NCBI RefSeq assembly: GCF_900142385.1
Contig: NZ_FRAQ01000001.1
Coordinates: forward strand, 930,001-994,000
Origin: Marinobacter antarcticus
GTDB taxonomy: Bacteria > Pseudomonadota > Gammaproteobacteria > Pseudomonadales > Oleiphilaceae
Direction: 5' to 3'
DNA length: 64,000 nt
Shown here: piece by piece, positions 17,628-26,288 of the stretch
Position numbering within the stretch: the stretch's first letter is position 1
How the letters are laid out: every line of letters begins with the position of its first letter
The notes under the pieces: generated by a model
What the model saw: only the letters and a program-made list of their open reading frames with translations
The model's database searches: none
Told to the model about the DNA's origin: nothing
Translations under genes and position numbers: made by a program

Positions 17628-18782
17628 ATGACAGAGCAGGCCCCCATCGTTATTGTCGGAACCGGTTTGGCGGGTTATTCCCTGGCCCGGGAAATCCGTA
17701 AGCAGGACAAGGAAACCCGGATTGTAATGGTGACCGCTGATGATGGCGTCAGCTACTCCAAGCCCATGCTGTCTACCGGGTTCACCAAAGGCAAGGATGC
17801 AGACGGTCTGGCTCAGGCTGCGACTGAAGCCATGGCTGAGCAGCTGAATCTGGAATTGCGCACCTATACAACGGTGACCGGTATAGACGCGGAAGGTCAC
17901 AGGTTATTGCTGGACGGCGAGAGCCTGTTGTACAGCAAGCTGGTGCTTGCCTGGGGCGCGGACGTCATTCGCCTGACCATGCCGGGTGATGCCCAGGAGC
18001 GGGTATTCCCGATCAACGATCTGGAGGATTACCGAGCCTTCCGCAAGGCACTGAAGCCGGGAAGCCGTGTGGCCATTATGGGTGCCGGGCTTATTGGCTG
18101 TGAATTTGCGAACGATCTGCGGAATGGCGGCTACGAGGTGGTGGTGATTGCTCCTTCTGATGCCGTCATGCCGAGCCTGCTGCCGCCAGTCGCCGCCAAT
18201 GCGGTGCAGGCAGAGCTTGAATCACTGGGTGTGCGCTTCCATCTGGAAACGGTGGTTGAACGGATCGAGGCGGCAGAAACGGGTGTAACCCTGCTCCTGG
18301 CCAATGGTGAAAAACTTCAGGCGGACCTTGTGATTTCTGCGGTGGGGCTGCGGCCCCGCACGGAGCTGGCCCGCGCCGCCGGAATCGACGCAGGCCGTGG
18401 AGTCAAGGTGAACCGGGCACTGGAAACCTCGGTTCAGGATGTCTATGCCTTGGGCGATTGCGCGGAAGTGGACGGTCATGTACTGCTTTATGTTCTGCCT
18501 CTGATGGCCTGTGCCCGTGCTCTGGCAAAAACGCTTGTCGGTGAGCGAACCGAAGTGAGCTACGGCACCATGCCGGTGATGATTAAAACTCCTTGTTGCC
18601 CGGCTGCTGTCTGCCCGCCCCCGTCAGGTGCTGAAGGTGGCTGGGAAGCTGAGCAGGATGGCACCCATGTAAAAGCCCTGTTCAAAAATGCGGAAGGCGA
18701 TGTGCTGGGTTTTGCGGTTACTGGCCGATTTGCATTGGAAAAACAGGCGTTGTCCAAAGTCGTACCGCCCATTCATTCTTGA
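17628..18782 (+). CDS. rubB: Rubredoxin-NAD(+) reductase
   Basis: The 384-residue FAD protein transfers electrons from NADH to rubredoxin. An N-terminal FAD motif IVIVGTGLAGYSLA and a second nucleotide motif VAIMGAGLIGCEFA (near 150) are followed by the FAD-contacting VYALGDCAEVDGH near 280. The final part contains two adjacent cysteines in KTPCCPAAVC, a family trait. The second of two nearby ATGs is chosen because GGAG lies seven bases before it. Together with rubA it serves alkane oxidation or oxidative-stress electron transfer. Confidence 0.94.
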   Translation: MTEQAPIVIVGTGLAGYSLAREIRKQDKETRIVMVTADDGVSYSKPMLSTGFTKGKDADGLAQAATEAMAEQLNLELRTYTTVTGIDAEGHRLLLDGESLLYSKLVLAWGADVIRLTMPGDAQERVFPINDLEDYRAFRKALKPGSRVAIMGAGLIGCEFANDLRNGGYEVVVIAPSDAVMPSLLPPVAANAVQAELESLGVRFHLETVVERIEAAETGVTLLLANGEKLQADLVISAVGLRPRTELARAAGIDAGRGVKVNRALETSVQDVYALGDCAEVDGHVLLYVLPLMACARALAKTLVGERTEVSYGTMPVMIKTPCCPAAVCPPPSGAEGGWEAEQDGTHVKALFKNAEGDVLGFAVTGRFALEKQALSKVVPPIHS

Positions 18783-18874
18783 ATGCCCTGCCTTCTACGG
18801 GCACTTTTCGTTGCGAAAACTCCCCGCTTGGGGTAGAAACTCCTTCGTGTGCTAACGAATCAACAGGAGCAGGC

Positions 18875-19729
18875 ATGCTTGAAGTTACAAAAAAACTGGT
18901 GGAGCTGCTGTATCTGTCCCCCAATGGCGATGATCACTATCGGGGCGACAGTCAGGATCTGGGGTTCCCCCATGTATTTGGAGGGCAGGTTCTCGGGCAG
19001 GCGCTGATGGCTGCCAGCCACACCGTTGAGGGCCGCCTCTGCCATTCTATGCATGCTTATTTTCTGCGCCCGGGCAACCAGCATATGCCTATCGATTACG
19101 AGGTTCAGCGGGTGCGCGATGGTCGGAGCTTTGCGGTTCGCCGGGTAATCGCCCGCCAGGATGGCAAGGAAATTCTGACCGGTTCCATGTCATTTCATGC
19201 TACTGAAGAGGGTTTCGAGCACCAGGCTGAGATGCCCGACGCGCCAGACCCTGAAACTCTGCGCTCCGAGCAGGAGTGGGGCAAGTTGATGGCGTCGCAG
19301 GTGCCAGAGAAATTGCGGGAGATCATGACCCGTGACCGCCCCATCGAAATTCGCCCGGTTAACCCGATGAACCCGCTTCAGCCTGAAAAGCGCCCGCCCC
19401 ACAAACAGAGCTGGATTCGCGCTCTCGGGTCGCTGCCGGATGATCCGGTTCTGCACCGCTGCCTGCTTACTTACGCATCGGACTTTTCGTTTCTAGGGAC
19501 ATCCCTCAATCCCCATGGTGTGTCCTTTATGAACAAGGGGCTACAGATCGCAAGCCTTGATCATGCTATCTGGTTCCACCGGGATTTCCGCATGGAGGAC
19601 TGGCTGCTTTATGACAAAGACAGCCCAAGTGCTTCTTCCGGCCGTGGCTTTAATCGTGGCAATTTTTTCAATCAGGATGGCGTTCTGGTGGCGTCTACAA
19701 CACAGGAAGCGCTTATTCGCCAGCGCTGA
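18875..19729 (+). CDS. tesB: Acyl-CoA thioesterase II
   Basis: TesB hydrolyses medium- and long-chain acyl-CoA to free acid and CoA. The 284-residue protein is nearly the length of E. coli TesB (286) and shows both hot-dog halves: VFGGQVLGQALMAA with HSMHAYFLRPG in the first, and LTYASDFSFLGTSL and SLDHAIWFHRDFRMEDWLLY in the second, the latter containing the catalytic Asp. AGGAG lies eight bases before the ATG. It converges with the following c-di-GMP gene, six bases between stops. Confidence 0.95.
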   Translation: MLEVTKKLVELLYLSPNGDDHYRGDSQDLGFPHVFGGQVLGQALMAASHTVEGRLCHSMHAYFLRPGNQHMPIDYEVQRVRDGRSFAVRRVIARQDGKEILTGSMSFHATEEGFEHQAEMPDAPDPETLRSEQEWGKLMASQVPEKLREIMTRDRPIEIRPVNPMNPLQPEKRPPHKQSWIRALGSLPDDPVLHRCLLTYASDFSFLGTSLNPHGVSFMNKGLQIASLDHAIWFHRDFRMEDWLLYDKDSPSASSGRGFNRGNFFNQDGVLVASTTQEALIRQR

Positions 19730-19735
19730 CGGCTC

Positions 19736-22297
19736 TTATCCCGGCGCGCGCTGCATGGAGGCCGCTTCGTGCCTGTCGGTGAGCCAGGTAAGCATTTTTT
19801 CAAGCGGCAGAGGGCGGCTCAGCAGATAGCCCTGAATCATGTCGCACCCCATCCCCTTCAGCAGGTTCGCAGTTGCCTCATCTTCCACGCCTTCCGCAAC
19901 AACCAGGTAGCCCAGGCTGTGACACATGTCGATGGTGGTCTGGACAATAACCCTGTCTTCCTCACGGGTGGCCAGATCTGTGATGAGCGAACGGTCGATC
20001 TTGATTTCACTGGCGGGCAACTGTTTGATGTAAGAGAGCGATGAGTAACCGGACCCGAAGTCGTCAATGGAAACCGGAATGCCCGCATTTGTCAGTGAGT
20101 TAAGCGCTTTTAAAGCGTTGACAGGATCTTGCATCATCGATGTTTCGGTAATCTCAAAGATGATAGCGCCTCCGTGCTGTGGGTGAGCGCTCATTAGTCG
20201 TTTCACGAACAGTGGGAAATCCGGTTCCCGAAGGTTATTGGGAGAGATGTTTACCGAGAGTTTGAAACGTTGCCCATTCTCCAGAAGACAGTTTCTGAGC
20301 TGCAGGGACTGCTCCAGTGCCCAGCGGGTCAGTGGTTTGATCAGACCTGTCTGCTCTGCCAGCATGATGATTTCATCAGCCCCCACGGACGGGTTGCGTT
20401 CCGGCCAGCGTATAAGTGCCTCCAGCCCCGCAATTTGTCCGGTTGCGAGATTCAGTTTCGGTTGCAGGTAGAGCTTGAGCTCATTATTTGCAAGAGCTTT
20501 TTGCAACTCTGATGCCATCGTAAGTCTGCCAGCGCTGAAGGAGTCTCTGGAAAGCTTGTAATAAGCGATTCCGCGCTCTTGCGCGCGATCTGAGCCCTCC
20601 GCTATAACGGCCCTGCGAATCAATGATGTGGCATCAGCGCCATGAATCGGCGAGACAGCGACGCCAAGCTGGGCGTTTAGTGGAACCTGCATGCCAAGAT
20701 AATCAATCGGGCTACGAATGGCTTCCAGCGCAGATAAAACAGATCTGCGTGCGTTTTCTGAAATACTTGCATCTACCACGCAGGCAAAGGTCTCCGGATC
20801 GAGACAGGCTACGAAAAAATTGCGCCCGTTATGTTGCCCCAGGGAAATGATGCCAGGAAGCTCGCGTGTGATTGCATTCAGGCTCCTTGCAGCCAGTTCG
20901 AGTATTCGGTCGCTGTTCTGGTGCCCCAGAGTTTTGGTCACAGACTTCAGGTTGTTCAGGTGAATTACGACAATGCCGTGCCGCGTGTCCGGCGCCTGAC
21001 GAATCAGATCGTTCGCCTGCATTTCGAAACTGGCGCGATTGGGCAGGCCGGTAAGCGAGTTGTGCAGGGCGCTCTCAATCAGTTTGAGTTCAGCTGAACG
21101 CCTTGCTGTCATGGCAGCAAGCTCTGCTTCGCGGGCTTTTACCTTGTCCTGACGCTCTTGGTACAGCCGCGCTGCCAGGGCCAGAGCCAGCAGTATTGCC
21201 TCAAGCGCAGAGCCAATCTCCATGCCGTAAGTGGTAATGAAGTTGTTGGGAAGCAGTCCGTACTTGTTGGCGGCGGTAATGGCGCTACCAAGGGAAAGCG
21301 CCCCAGAGGCTATGGTGTAATAACCGGCTTGAGGGTTCCTTCGCACCCATTGCAGAGGGCCGATTATAGTGAGCAGCAGGGTGCTTGGAATGGCTATGGC
21401 GACGGTTAGCCTGATGGCGCTGTTGTAATCAATGAGGCCCGTGATTATTACCATGGCTGCGTTCAGCGTAACGAAACCAAGCACAATGCGGTTGAGCAAG
21501 GGGCCGGTTTGTTTGAGTCTGAGAAAGGATCGCGAGAACAGTAGGGTAAACATTACTGCAAGTGGCACGGTGAACAGTGTGGCTCGGTTTTGCAGCTCTG
21601 GGTTTCCTGGCCAGATCAAATGGAATGCGGTGCCGTTCAGATTACCAATCAATAACAGGTAGCCGAGCGTAGAGAGCACATAGAGTAGGTAAACGTGTTC
21701 GCGAAGCGCGATAAAGACGAAAAGGTTGAAGAATATAACGCTGATCAATATGCCGTAATAAACGGCGTGCAGCTGCTCTTCAACGGAGGCGTGTTCAAAA
21801 AAAGCCTGTGTGTTCCAAAGAACCATCGGAACCTGCAAGGTGCCGGTGGTGCGAACCTCCAGAAGGATCTGCCGGTTATCGCTGGTCTCTGAGCTGAAAG
21901 GGAACAGAAAGTGGCGATTAAGAATAGGTCGTTGGGTAAACGGATAGCGATCCCCGGTAGTAAATGTCTCGGCAAGTTCGCCATTCGCAATAAGATAAAA
22001 CGCGATGTGATCCAGTTGCGAGTAGGTAATTTCAAGCAAATCAATCTGGCTTTCGGCGGGAACGTCAAAGCGGAACCAGGTAGTATCTCGGCTATAACCA
22101 AAATTCGGACTGCTGTTTTCAAGAGTCTGCCAGTCGCCGGAGGCAGCTGCTTCGTCCAGAGATAACTGCGCGCCCGGCGGCACGCGCAGAAGCTCGACAC
22201 TGGGGAAACGGAATTTCTCGTCGCCCTGGCAGCTGAAGGCCAGAGGCAGAAGCAGTATCAGTGCTGCCAGAGCGCGAGACCATTGGAGCTTTGTCAC
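19736..22297 (-). CDS. 7TMR-DISM receptor with degenerate GGDEF and intact EAL domain
   Basis: The 853-residue protein has a signal peptide, a periplasmic 7TMR-DISMED2 sensor (about 30-170, ending at VPMVLWNTQAFFEH), seven membrane helices (about 190-395), a coiled region, then GGDEF and EAL domains. In place of GGDEF stands NGRNF, so cyclase activity is unlikely. The EAL domain keeps all key residues: LEALIRWP, NISPNNL, EITET, DDFGSGYSSL, KIDRSLI, AEGVE and QGYLLSRPLP. It is therefore predicted to be a membrane c-di-GMP phosphodiesterase responding to an unknown extracytoplasmic, perhaps carbohydrate, ligand. No gene partner is evident beyond the neighbouring flavodoxin gene. Confidence 0.9.
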   Translation of the reverse strand: MTKLQWSRALAALILLLPLAFSCQGDEKFRFPSVELLRVPPGAQLSLDEAAASGDWQTLENSSPNFGYSRDTTWFRFDVPAESQIDLLEITYSQLDHIAFYLIANGELAETFTTGDRYPFTQRPILNRHFLFPFSSETSDNRQILLEVRTTGTLQVPMVLWNTQAFFEHASVEEQLHAVYYGILISVIFFNLFVFIALREHVYLLYVLSTLGYLLLIGNLNGTAFHLIWPGNPELQNRATLFTVPLAVMFTLLFSRSFLRLKQTGPLLNRIVLGFVTLNAAMVIITGLIDYNSAIRLTVAIAIPSTLLLTIIGPLQWVRRNPQAGYYTIASGALSLGSAITAANKYGLLPNNFITTYGMEIGSALEAILLALALAARLYQERQDKVKAREAELAAMTARRSAELKLIESALHNSLTGLPNRASFEMQANDLIRQAPDTRHGIVVIHLNNLKSVTKTLGHQNSDRILELAARSLNAITRELPGIISLGQHNGRNFFVACLDPETFACVVDASISENARRSVLSALEAIRSPIDYLGMQVPLNAQLGVAVSPIHGADATSLIRRAVIAEGSDRAQERGIAYYKLSRDSFSAGRLTMASELQKALANNELKLYLQPKLNLATGQIAGLEALIRWPERNPSVGADEIIMLAEQTGLIKPLTRWALEQSLQLRNCLLENGQRFKLSVNISPNNLREPDFPLFVKRLMSAHPQHGGAIIFEITETSMMQDPVNALKALNSLTNAGIPVSIDDFGSGYSSLSYIKQLPASEIKIDRSLITDLATREEDRVIVQTTIDMCHSLGYLVVAEGVEDEATANLLKGMGCDMIQGYLLSRPLPLEKMLTWLTDRHEAASMQRAPG

Positions 22298-22359
22298 TGT
22301 TCACCGTCGTTGTTATTCGAATCAGTAAGGGCTGCAGGCAATAGCGACTCAAGCCGCAC

Positions 22360-22812
22360 TCATGCTAATGCAGCGGATACCCATTCACGCACCCAGGGCA
22401 AAGCTTCGCTTTCAGGTTCCTGGGTTTCCAGCGCATCAATGCACAGGGTTTCGCCAACCTTCCGGGCAGCAGTTTCGTAAAGTGCTTCTTCTATAAGCTC
22501 GCCGGCACCGCAAAAGGTATCGCCGTAGGAGCTGTCTCCCAGCACGATGACACCGAAAGGCCTGCCCGGTTGCTGCGGGAGCTGTTCACGCAAGGCCACA
22601 TAGAAAGGCAGCAGGTTGCCGGGGATTTCCCCTTGGCCTGTCGTAGAAGTACACACAAGTAGTGGGACTGCATCAGACGTTATATCGTCTAGCACCGGGT
22701 TCTCCAGAACGGATACCGAGTAACCGTCGGCGTCCAGCGCCTGCTTGATGGCTATTGCGGTCATCAGCGCGCCACCGTAGACGCTGCCTACCAGAATTCG
22801 AATGTCTGTCAT
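22360..22812 (-). CDS. MioC-like flavodoxin
   Basis: The 150-residue protein has the flavodoxin FMN-binding pattern: RILVGSVYGGA phosphate loop at residues 5-15, CTSTTGQGEIP (54-64) and VIVLGDSSYGDTFCGAG (88-104). It is closer to MioC and the flavodoxin domain of sulfite reductase than to long flavodoxins such as FldA. It probably serves as a one- or two-electron carrier in the cytoplasm; MioC supports biotin synthase in E. coli. The gene is 62 bases upstream of the sensor gene and has the same direction. Confidence 0.83.
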   Translation of the reverse strand: MTDIRILVGSVYGGALMTAIAIKQALDADGYSVSVLENPVLDDITSDAVPLLVCTSTTGQGEIPGNLLPFYVALREQLPQQPGRPFGVIVLGDSSYGDTFCGAGELIEEALYETAARKVGETLCIDALETQEPESEALPWVREWVSAALA

Positions 22813-22889
22813 GAAGGTACCTGTTCATTGCAAGAGCGGATTGCCGGGTTACTTTCAGCGCTGGATGATAGCGGCCGGAGTAAACGGCC

Positions 22890-23993
22890 TCAAGCGCTTG
22901 GTTCGCTCCGGGTATCTGTATTCTGGCTGCGAACCCGCGGCGCAATCCGGTTGCGGCCAGCTTCTTTGGCGCTGTAGAGCTGCAAGTCTGCCTGCCTGAG
23001 CATGTCGTCGATGGAATTGGCCTGGGCGATGGAGCAGATGCCCGCACTCATGGTGATCGGCAAATCCTGCCTGTTAAAACTGAAGTTGTTTAGCGCCACT
23101 TCGCTGCGTAAGCGCTCAGCCAACGTGAGTGCCGGAATCAGGGAGGTATCCGGCAGCAGTAGCAGAAACTCTTCGCCACCCCAGCGGGCCGCAACATCTG
23201 TCTGGCGGATGACGGTCTGCACAAGGTGGGAGAATTGCTTCAGGGCCGCATCGCCTGCGTTGTGTCCATACTGGTCGTTGACGTTCTTGAACAGATCCAG
23301 GTCAATCAGGGCAATGGAGAAGTGATGTCCGGAGCGTTGGTACCGTGAAAACTCTTCCGACAACCGGTTCACAATGTCCCGGCGGTTGGAAAGCCCGGTA
23401 AGTTCATCGGTTTTGGCAGCGTGTTCGTGGGTTAGAGCCAGGTCCAGAAGTTCATTGCGGGCCTTCAATCTGCTTGCCTCCAGGACAAAACAGAAAATCG
23501 ATTCAAAGATCAACGAGGCAAAAAAACGGATTTTGAAGTCGCTATCGTACTCTGCCAGCACGAATGGCAGATTGGGGAATTGAAACACAACAACGGCCAC
23601 CAGATAAACCAGTAGCAGGATCATGGTGCCGGTCTTCAGGTTGGTCAGGAAGAACAACAGGGGCGGAAATACATAAAACCAGAGGGGGCCGGTATTACCT
23701 TCCCCGCCTGAGGCGATCAGGTAGGTAAAGAGTATGCTGATAACGACCAGTAGCCCGCCTTTTTGCACAACACGATTGCCCGTTTGTGCAAACCAGGCCA
23801 TGTTTGCCAGCACCGGAAGGATAAAGGCCCAAAGAATCAAAGCATGACTGCTGTGGTCGGAATACCAGGCTTTTGAACCAAAGCCGACAAGGAACATGAT
23901 GGCGGTAAGTGACAGCCAAGTCAGCACCCGTGAAACCTGGGCATCTTCCCGTTTTCGCGCGGCTTGGTAGCCCGAGGATGAATCTCTGGTCAT
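22890..23993 (-). CDS. Membrane diguanylate cyclase
   Basis: The 367-residue protein has about six hydrophobic helices (residues 25-175) resembling a MASE-type sensor, a short helical linker and a GGDEF domain (about 190-350). The active site reads GGEEF (272-276) and the allosteric inhibition site RQTD (263-266) sits five residues before it, so it should make c-di-GMP and be subject to product inhibition. It lies 77 bases upstream of the flavodoxin gene in the same direction, and together with the EAL protein beyond gives opposing enzymes within 5 kb. Confidence 0.93.
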   Translation of the reverse strand: MTRDSSSGYQAARKREDAQVSRVLTWLSLTAIMFLVGFGSKAWYSDHSSHALILWAFILPVLANMAWFAQTGNRVVQKGGLLVVISILFTYLIASGGEGNTGPLWFYVFPPLLFFLTNLKTGTMILLLVYLVAVVVFQFPNLPFVLAEYDSDFKIRFFASLIFESIFCFVLEASRLKARNELLDLALTHEHAAKTDELTGLSNRRDIVNRLSEEFSRYQRSGHHFSIALIDLDLFKNVNDQYGHNAGDAALKQFSHLVQTVIRQTDVAARWGGEEFLLLLPDTSLIPALTLAERLRSEVALNNFSFNRQDLPITMSAGICSIAQANSIDDMLRQADLQLYSAKEAGRNRIAPRVRSQNTDTRSEPSA

Positions 23994-24195
23994 AGCGGCC
24001 CTGTCTGAATACGCACCATTCCGGTGTTATTGATCATTATGGAACAGGCAATGGCAGGTATGCATCCATTGCAGGTGTATCCTGTGACCGGATCGTGCTG
24101 TAGCACATTTGTTTCAATTTTATGTCAAAAAATCTATAGTTGCGCGCAATGCATCGGTTCGTTCTTCATTCAGACTAATTGAGACCTTTTCTGTT

Positions 24196-25755
24196 ATGGC
24201 CCGTTCAAGCGGATTCCTGGACACCCTTCTTACCAGCAACTCTACAGAACGATACCGGATCGGGCTCAGTCTGTTGTTTCTGCTGGGAGTCTGGCTGGTT
24301 GTAGGCTCCTTCAGTGACAGTATGCCCAACAGCACGCTGCTTATGGCTGCCGCTGTCATTGGCGGTTATATGGCCATCAATATCGGTGCTAATGACGTTG
24401 CGAACAACGTTGGCCCTGCCGTTGGTTCCGGAGCATTGTCTCTGGGTGCCGCCGTTATCCTTGCGGGCGTTTTTGAGTCAGCTGGCGCGCTGATTGCGGG
24501 TGGCGATGTAGTCTCCACCATCAAGGGTGGCATTATTGATCCTTCAAGCCTGGAAGATGGGCGAGCCTTTGTCTGGCTAATGACGGCAGCATTGCTGGCG
24601 GGCGCTCTGTGGCTCAACCTGGCGACCTGGATGGGCGCTCCGGTCTCCACGACGCACTCCATCGTGGGTGGCGTACTCGGAGCGGGCATTGCGGCTGGTG
24701 GCTGGGGCATTGCGGACTGGGCCGTTATGGGCAAGATTGCCGCAAGCTGGGTTATTTCTCCGGTGCTTGGCGGTGCCTTGGCAGCTCTTTTCCTGTTCGT
24801 CATCAAAAAAACGGTGCTGTACCAGAAAAACGTCATACCCGCTGCTCGTAAGTTTGTACCCTGGCTTGTAGCCATCATGGCTTGGGCGTTTGGCACTTAT
24901 CTGATGGTCAAGGGTGTCAAAAAAATCATCAAGGTCGACTTTCTTGAAGCCTCTTTGGTTGGCCTGGGTGCCGCTGTGATTGCCTTCTTTGTTGTGCGCT
25001 CTCTGGCCTCGCGCCGCGCAGCTACCATGGAAAACAGCGCTAGTGGGGTTAATACTCTTTTCACCTGGCCGCTGATATTTGCTGCTGCACTGCTGAGCTT
25101 CGCCCACGGTGCTAACGACGTAGCCAACGCCATTGGTCCACTTGCGGCGATCAATGATGTTTTGTCTAACGGCGAAGTGGTAACCGCTTCAAGCATTCCC
25201 CTGTGGGTCATGATGATTGGTGCCCTGGGCTTGACTGTCGGCCTTATGCTGTTTGGCCCGCGCCTGATCAAAACCGTGGGCAGTGAGATTACCGAACTGG
25301 ATAAAACCCGTGCGTTTTGTATTGCTCTTTCGGCGGCACTGACGGTTATTCTTGCCTCGCAGCTTGGCCTGCCTGTTAGTTCCACACACATCGCCATTGG
25401 TGGTGTTTTCGGTGTTGGCTTCCTGCGTGAGTATCTGAAATCCAATTATGCGACCCAACTGCACAAGATCATGGAGGAGCGGGCCGTTGACGATCAGGAA
25501 CGCCTCAAGCCGTTCCTTGATGATTTCCGGAATGCATCCGTTGAGGAAATGGAAAAGCTCCTGAAAAGGGCCAAGAGGAAGCAACAAGTGCCGCTGACCA
25601 AGTCGGATCGTAAGCGGCTCAAGAAAATCTACAAAGAAGAAATGGTTAAGCGATCGCACCTGGTGCGTATAGCGGCAGCCTGGATTATTACGGTGCCCGC
25701 CTCAGCGATTATGGCTGCGATACTGTTTTTCACTCTGCGCGGGCTCTTCGTCTGA
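24196..25755 (+). CDS. pit: Low-affinity inorganic phosphate transporter, PiT family
   Basis: The 519-residue membrane protein carries the duplicated PiT signature: NIGANDVANNVGP near residue 62 and FAHGANDVANAIGP near 300, each followed by the VSTTHSIVGG / VSSTHIAIGG half motif. Ten or so transmembrane helices are predicted, with a long charged cytoplasmic loop before the last helix (KLLKRAKRKQQVPLTKSDRKR). Such carriers bring in metal-phosphate in symport with protons or sodium. The start at MARSSGF was preferred because the upstream extension is basic and unlike the family. No Pho box and no DUF47 (PhoU-like) partner gene is adjacent. Confidence 0.93.
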   Translation: MARSSGFLDTLLTSNSTERYRIGLSLLFLLGVWLVVGSFSDSMPNSTLLMAAAVIGGYMAINIGANDVANNVGPAVGSGALSLGAAVILAGVFESAGALIAGGDVVSTIKGGIIDPSSLEDGRAFVWLMTAALLAGALWLNLATWMGAPVSTTHSIVGGVLGAGIAAGGWGIADWAVMGKIAASWVISPVLGGALAALFLFVIKKTVLYQKNVIPAARKFVPWLVAIMAWAFGTYLMVKGVKKIIKVDFLEASLVGLGAAVIAFFVVRSLASRRAATMENSASGVNTLFTWPLIFAAALLSFAHGANDVANAIGPLAAINDVLSNGEVVTASSIPLWVMMIGALGLTVGLMLFGPRLIKTVGSEITELDKTRAFCIALSAALTVILASQLGLPVSSTHIAIGGVFGVGFLREYLKSNYATQLHKIMEERAVDDQERLKPFLDDFRNASVEEMEKLLKRAKRKQQVPLTKSDRKRLKKIYKEEMVKRSHLVRIAAAWIITVPASAIMAAILFFTLRGLFV

Positions 25756-25852
25756 CGCACTGGCTGGTTGTAACGCGCGGGTTTGGTCATACTGTACGTC
25801 TGCCGAGGGAGCTGCATGCTTCCCGAGAATTCATTTGCCCGGAGGGTGAGTT

Positions 25853-26119
25853 ATGAGTACACCGGTTGAAAGCCGTCAGGCCAGGGTGATTAATGAGCTG
25901 CGAGTGTTCATCAAGAAGGTACTGAGCGATCCGACGATTGCGGTGAAGTCCGTAGACATTGCCCGCAAGTATCGCTCAGAGGCCGATGCCGACGAGCTGA
26001 TCGCCCGGGAGATCAGCTCTAATACCACCATTCGTATTCCGGAAAAGTGGAGCGAAGCGGATCGCATGTTCCTGGATATCATCCACGAAGTGCTGGACGA
26101 CGAAGAAGCGCTTTACTGA
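25853..26119 (+). CDS. Small acidic helical protein of unknown function
   Basis: The 88-residue product is not recognised. It is predicted to be mostly helical, with a basic first third (ELRVFIKKVLSDPTIAVKSVDIARKYR) and an acidic C-terminus (HEVLDDEEALY); no signal peptide, membrane segment, cysteine or metal motif. GGAGG lies a few bases before the ATG, and codon use resembles the neighbours, so it is probably a real gene. It follows pit by 97 bases and is followed 35 bases later by a large palindromic element. Confidence 0.6.
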   Translation: MSTPVESRQARVINELRVFIKKVLSDPTIAVKSVDIARKYRSEADADELIAREISSNTTIRIPEKWSEADRMFLDIIHEVLDDEEALY

Positions 26120-26154
26120 GTTGGATTTCGGTGAGGGCTCAAGGCTAGCTCAGA

Positions 26155-26263
26155 GCGAGGGAGATGGGCCGGCTTCCAAAACCGTGCGGAGCCATGGATG
26201 GCGGAGCCGAGCTTACACGGATGTATTCACAGCGTGTTTTGGAAGCCGGCCCATCTCCCTCGC
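26155..26263 (+). repeat. Palindromic element, copy 1 (28-bp perfect stem, conserved 53-base loop)
   Basis: The arms at 26155-26182 and 26236-26263 are perfectly complementary over 28 bp. The inner ends read CTTCCAAAAC and GTTTTGGAAG. The loop contains GCGGAGCC, the small palindrome GCCATGGATGGC, a second GGAGCC, ACGGATGT and AGCGT. A second copy near 28.6 kb, inverted, keeps this loop and the CCAAAAC foot but has a different outer stem that is again fully paired. The element lies between convergent genes, sense to the upstream small gene, with no T run behind it. Confidence 0.85.
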
Positions 26264-26288
26264 GGTCTCTGACGGATAAACCAAACAT

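Noticed and set aside
24061..24195. Pho box before pit
   Set aside because: CTGTGAC and CTGTAGC occur but are not spaced by four bases as direct repeats; PiT carriers are commonly constitutive.
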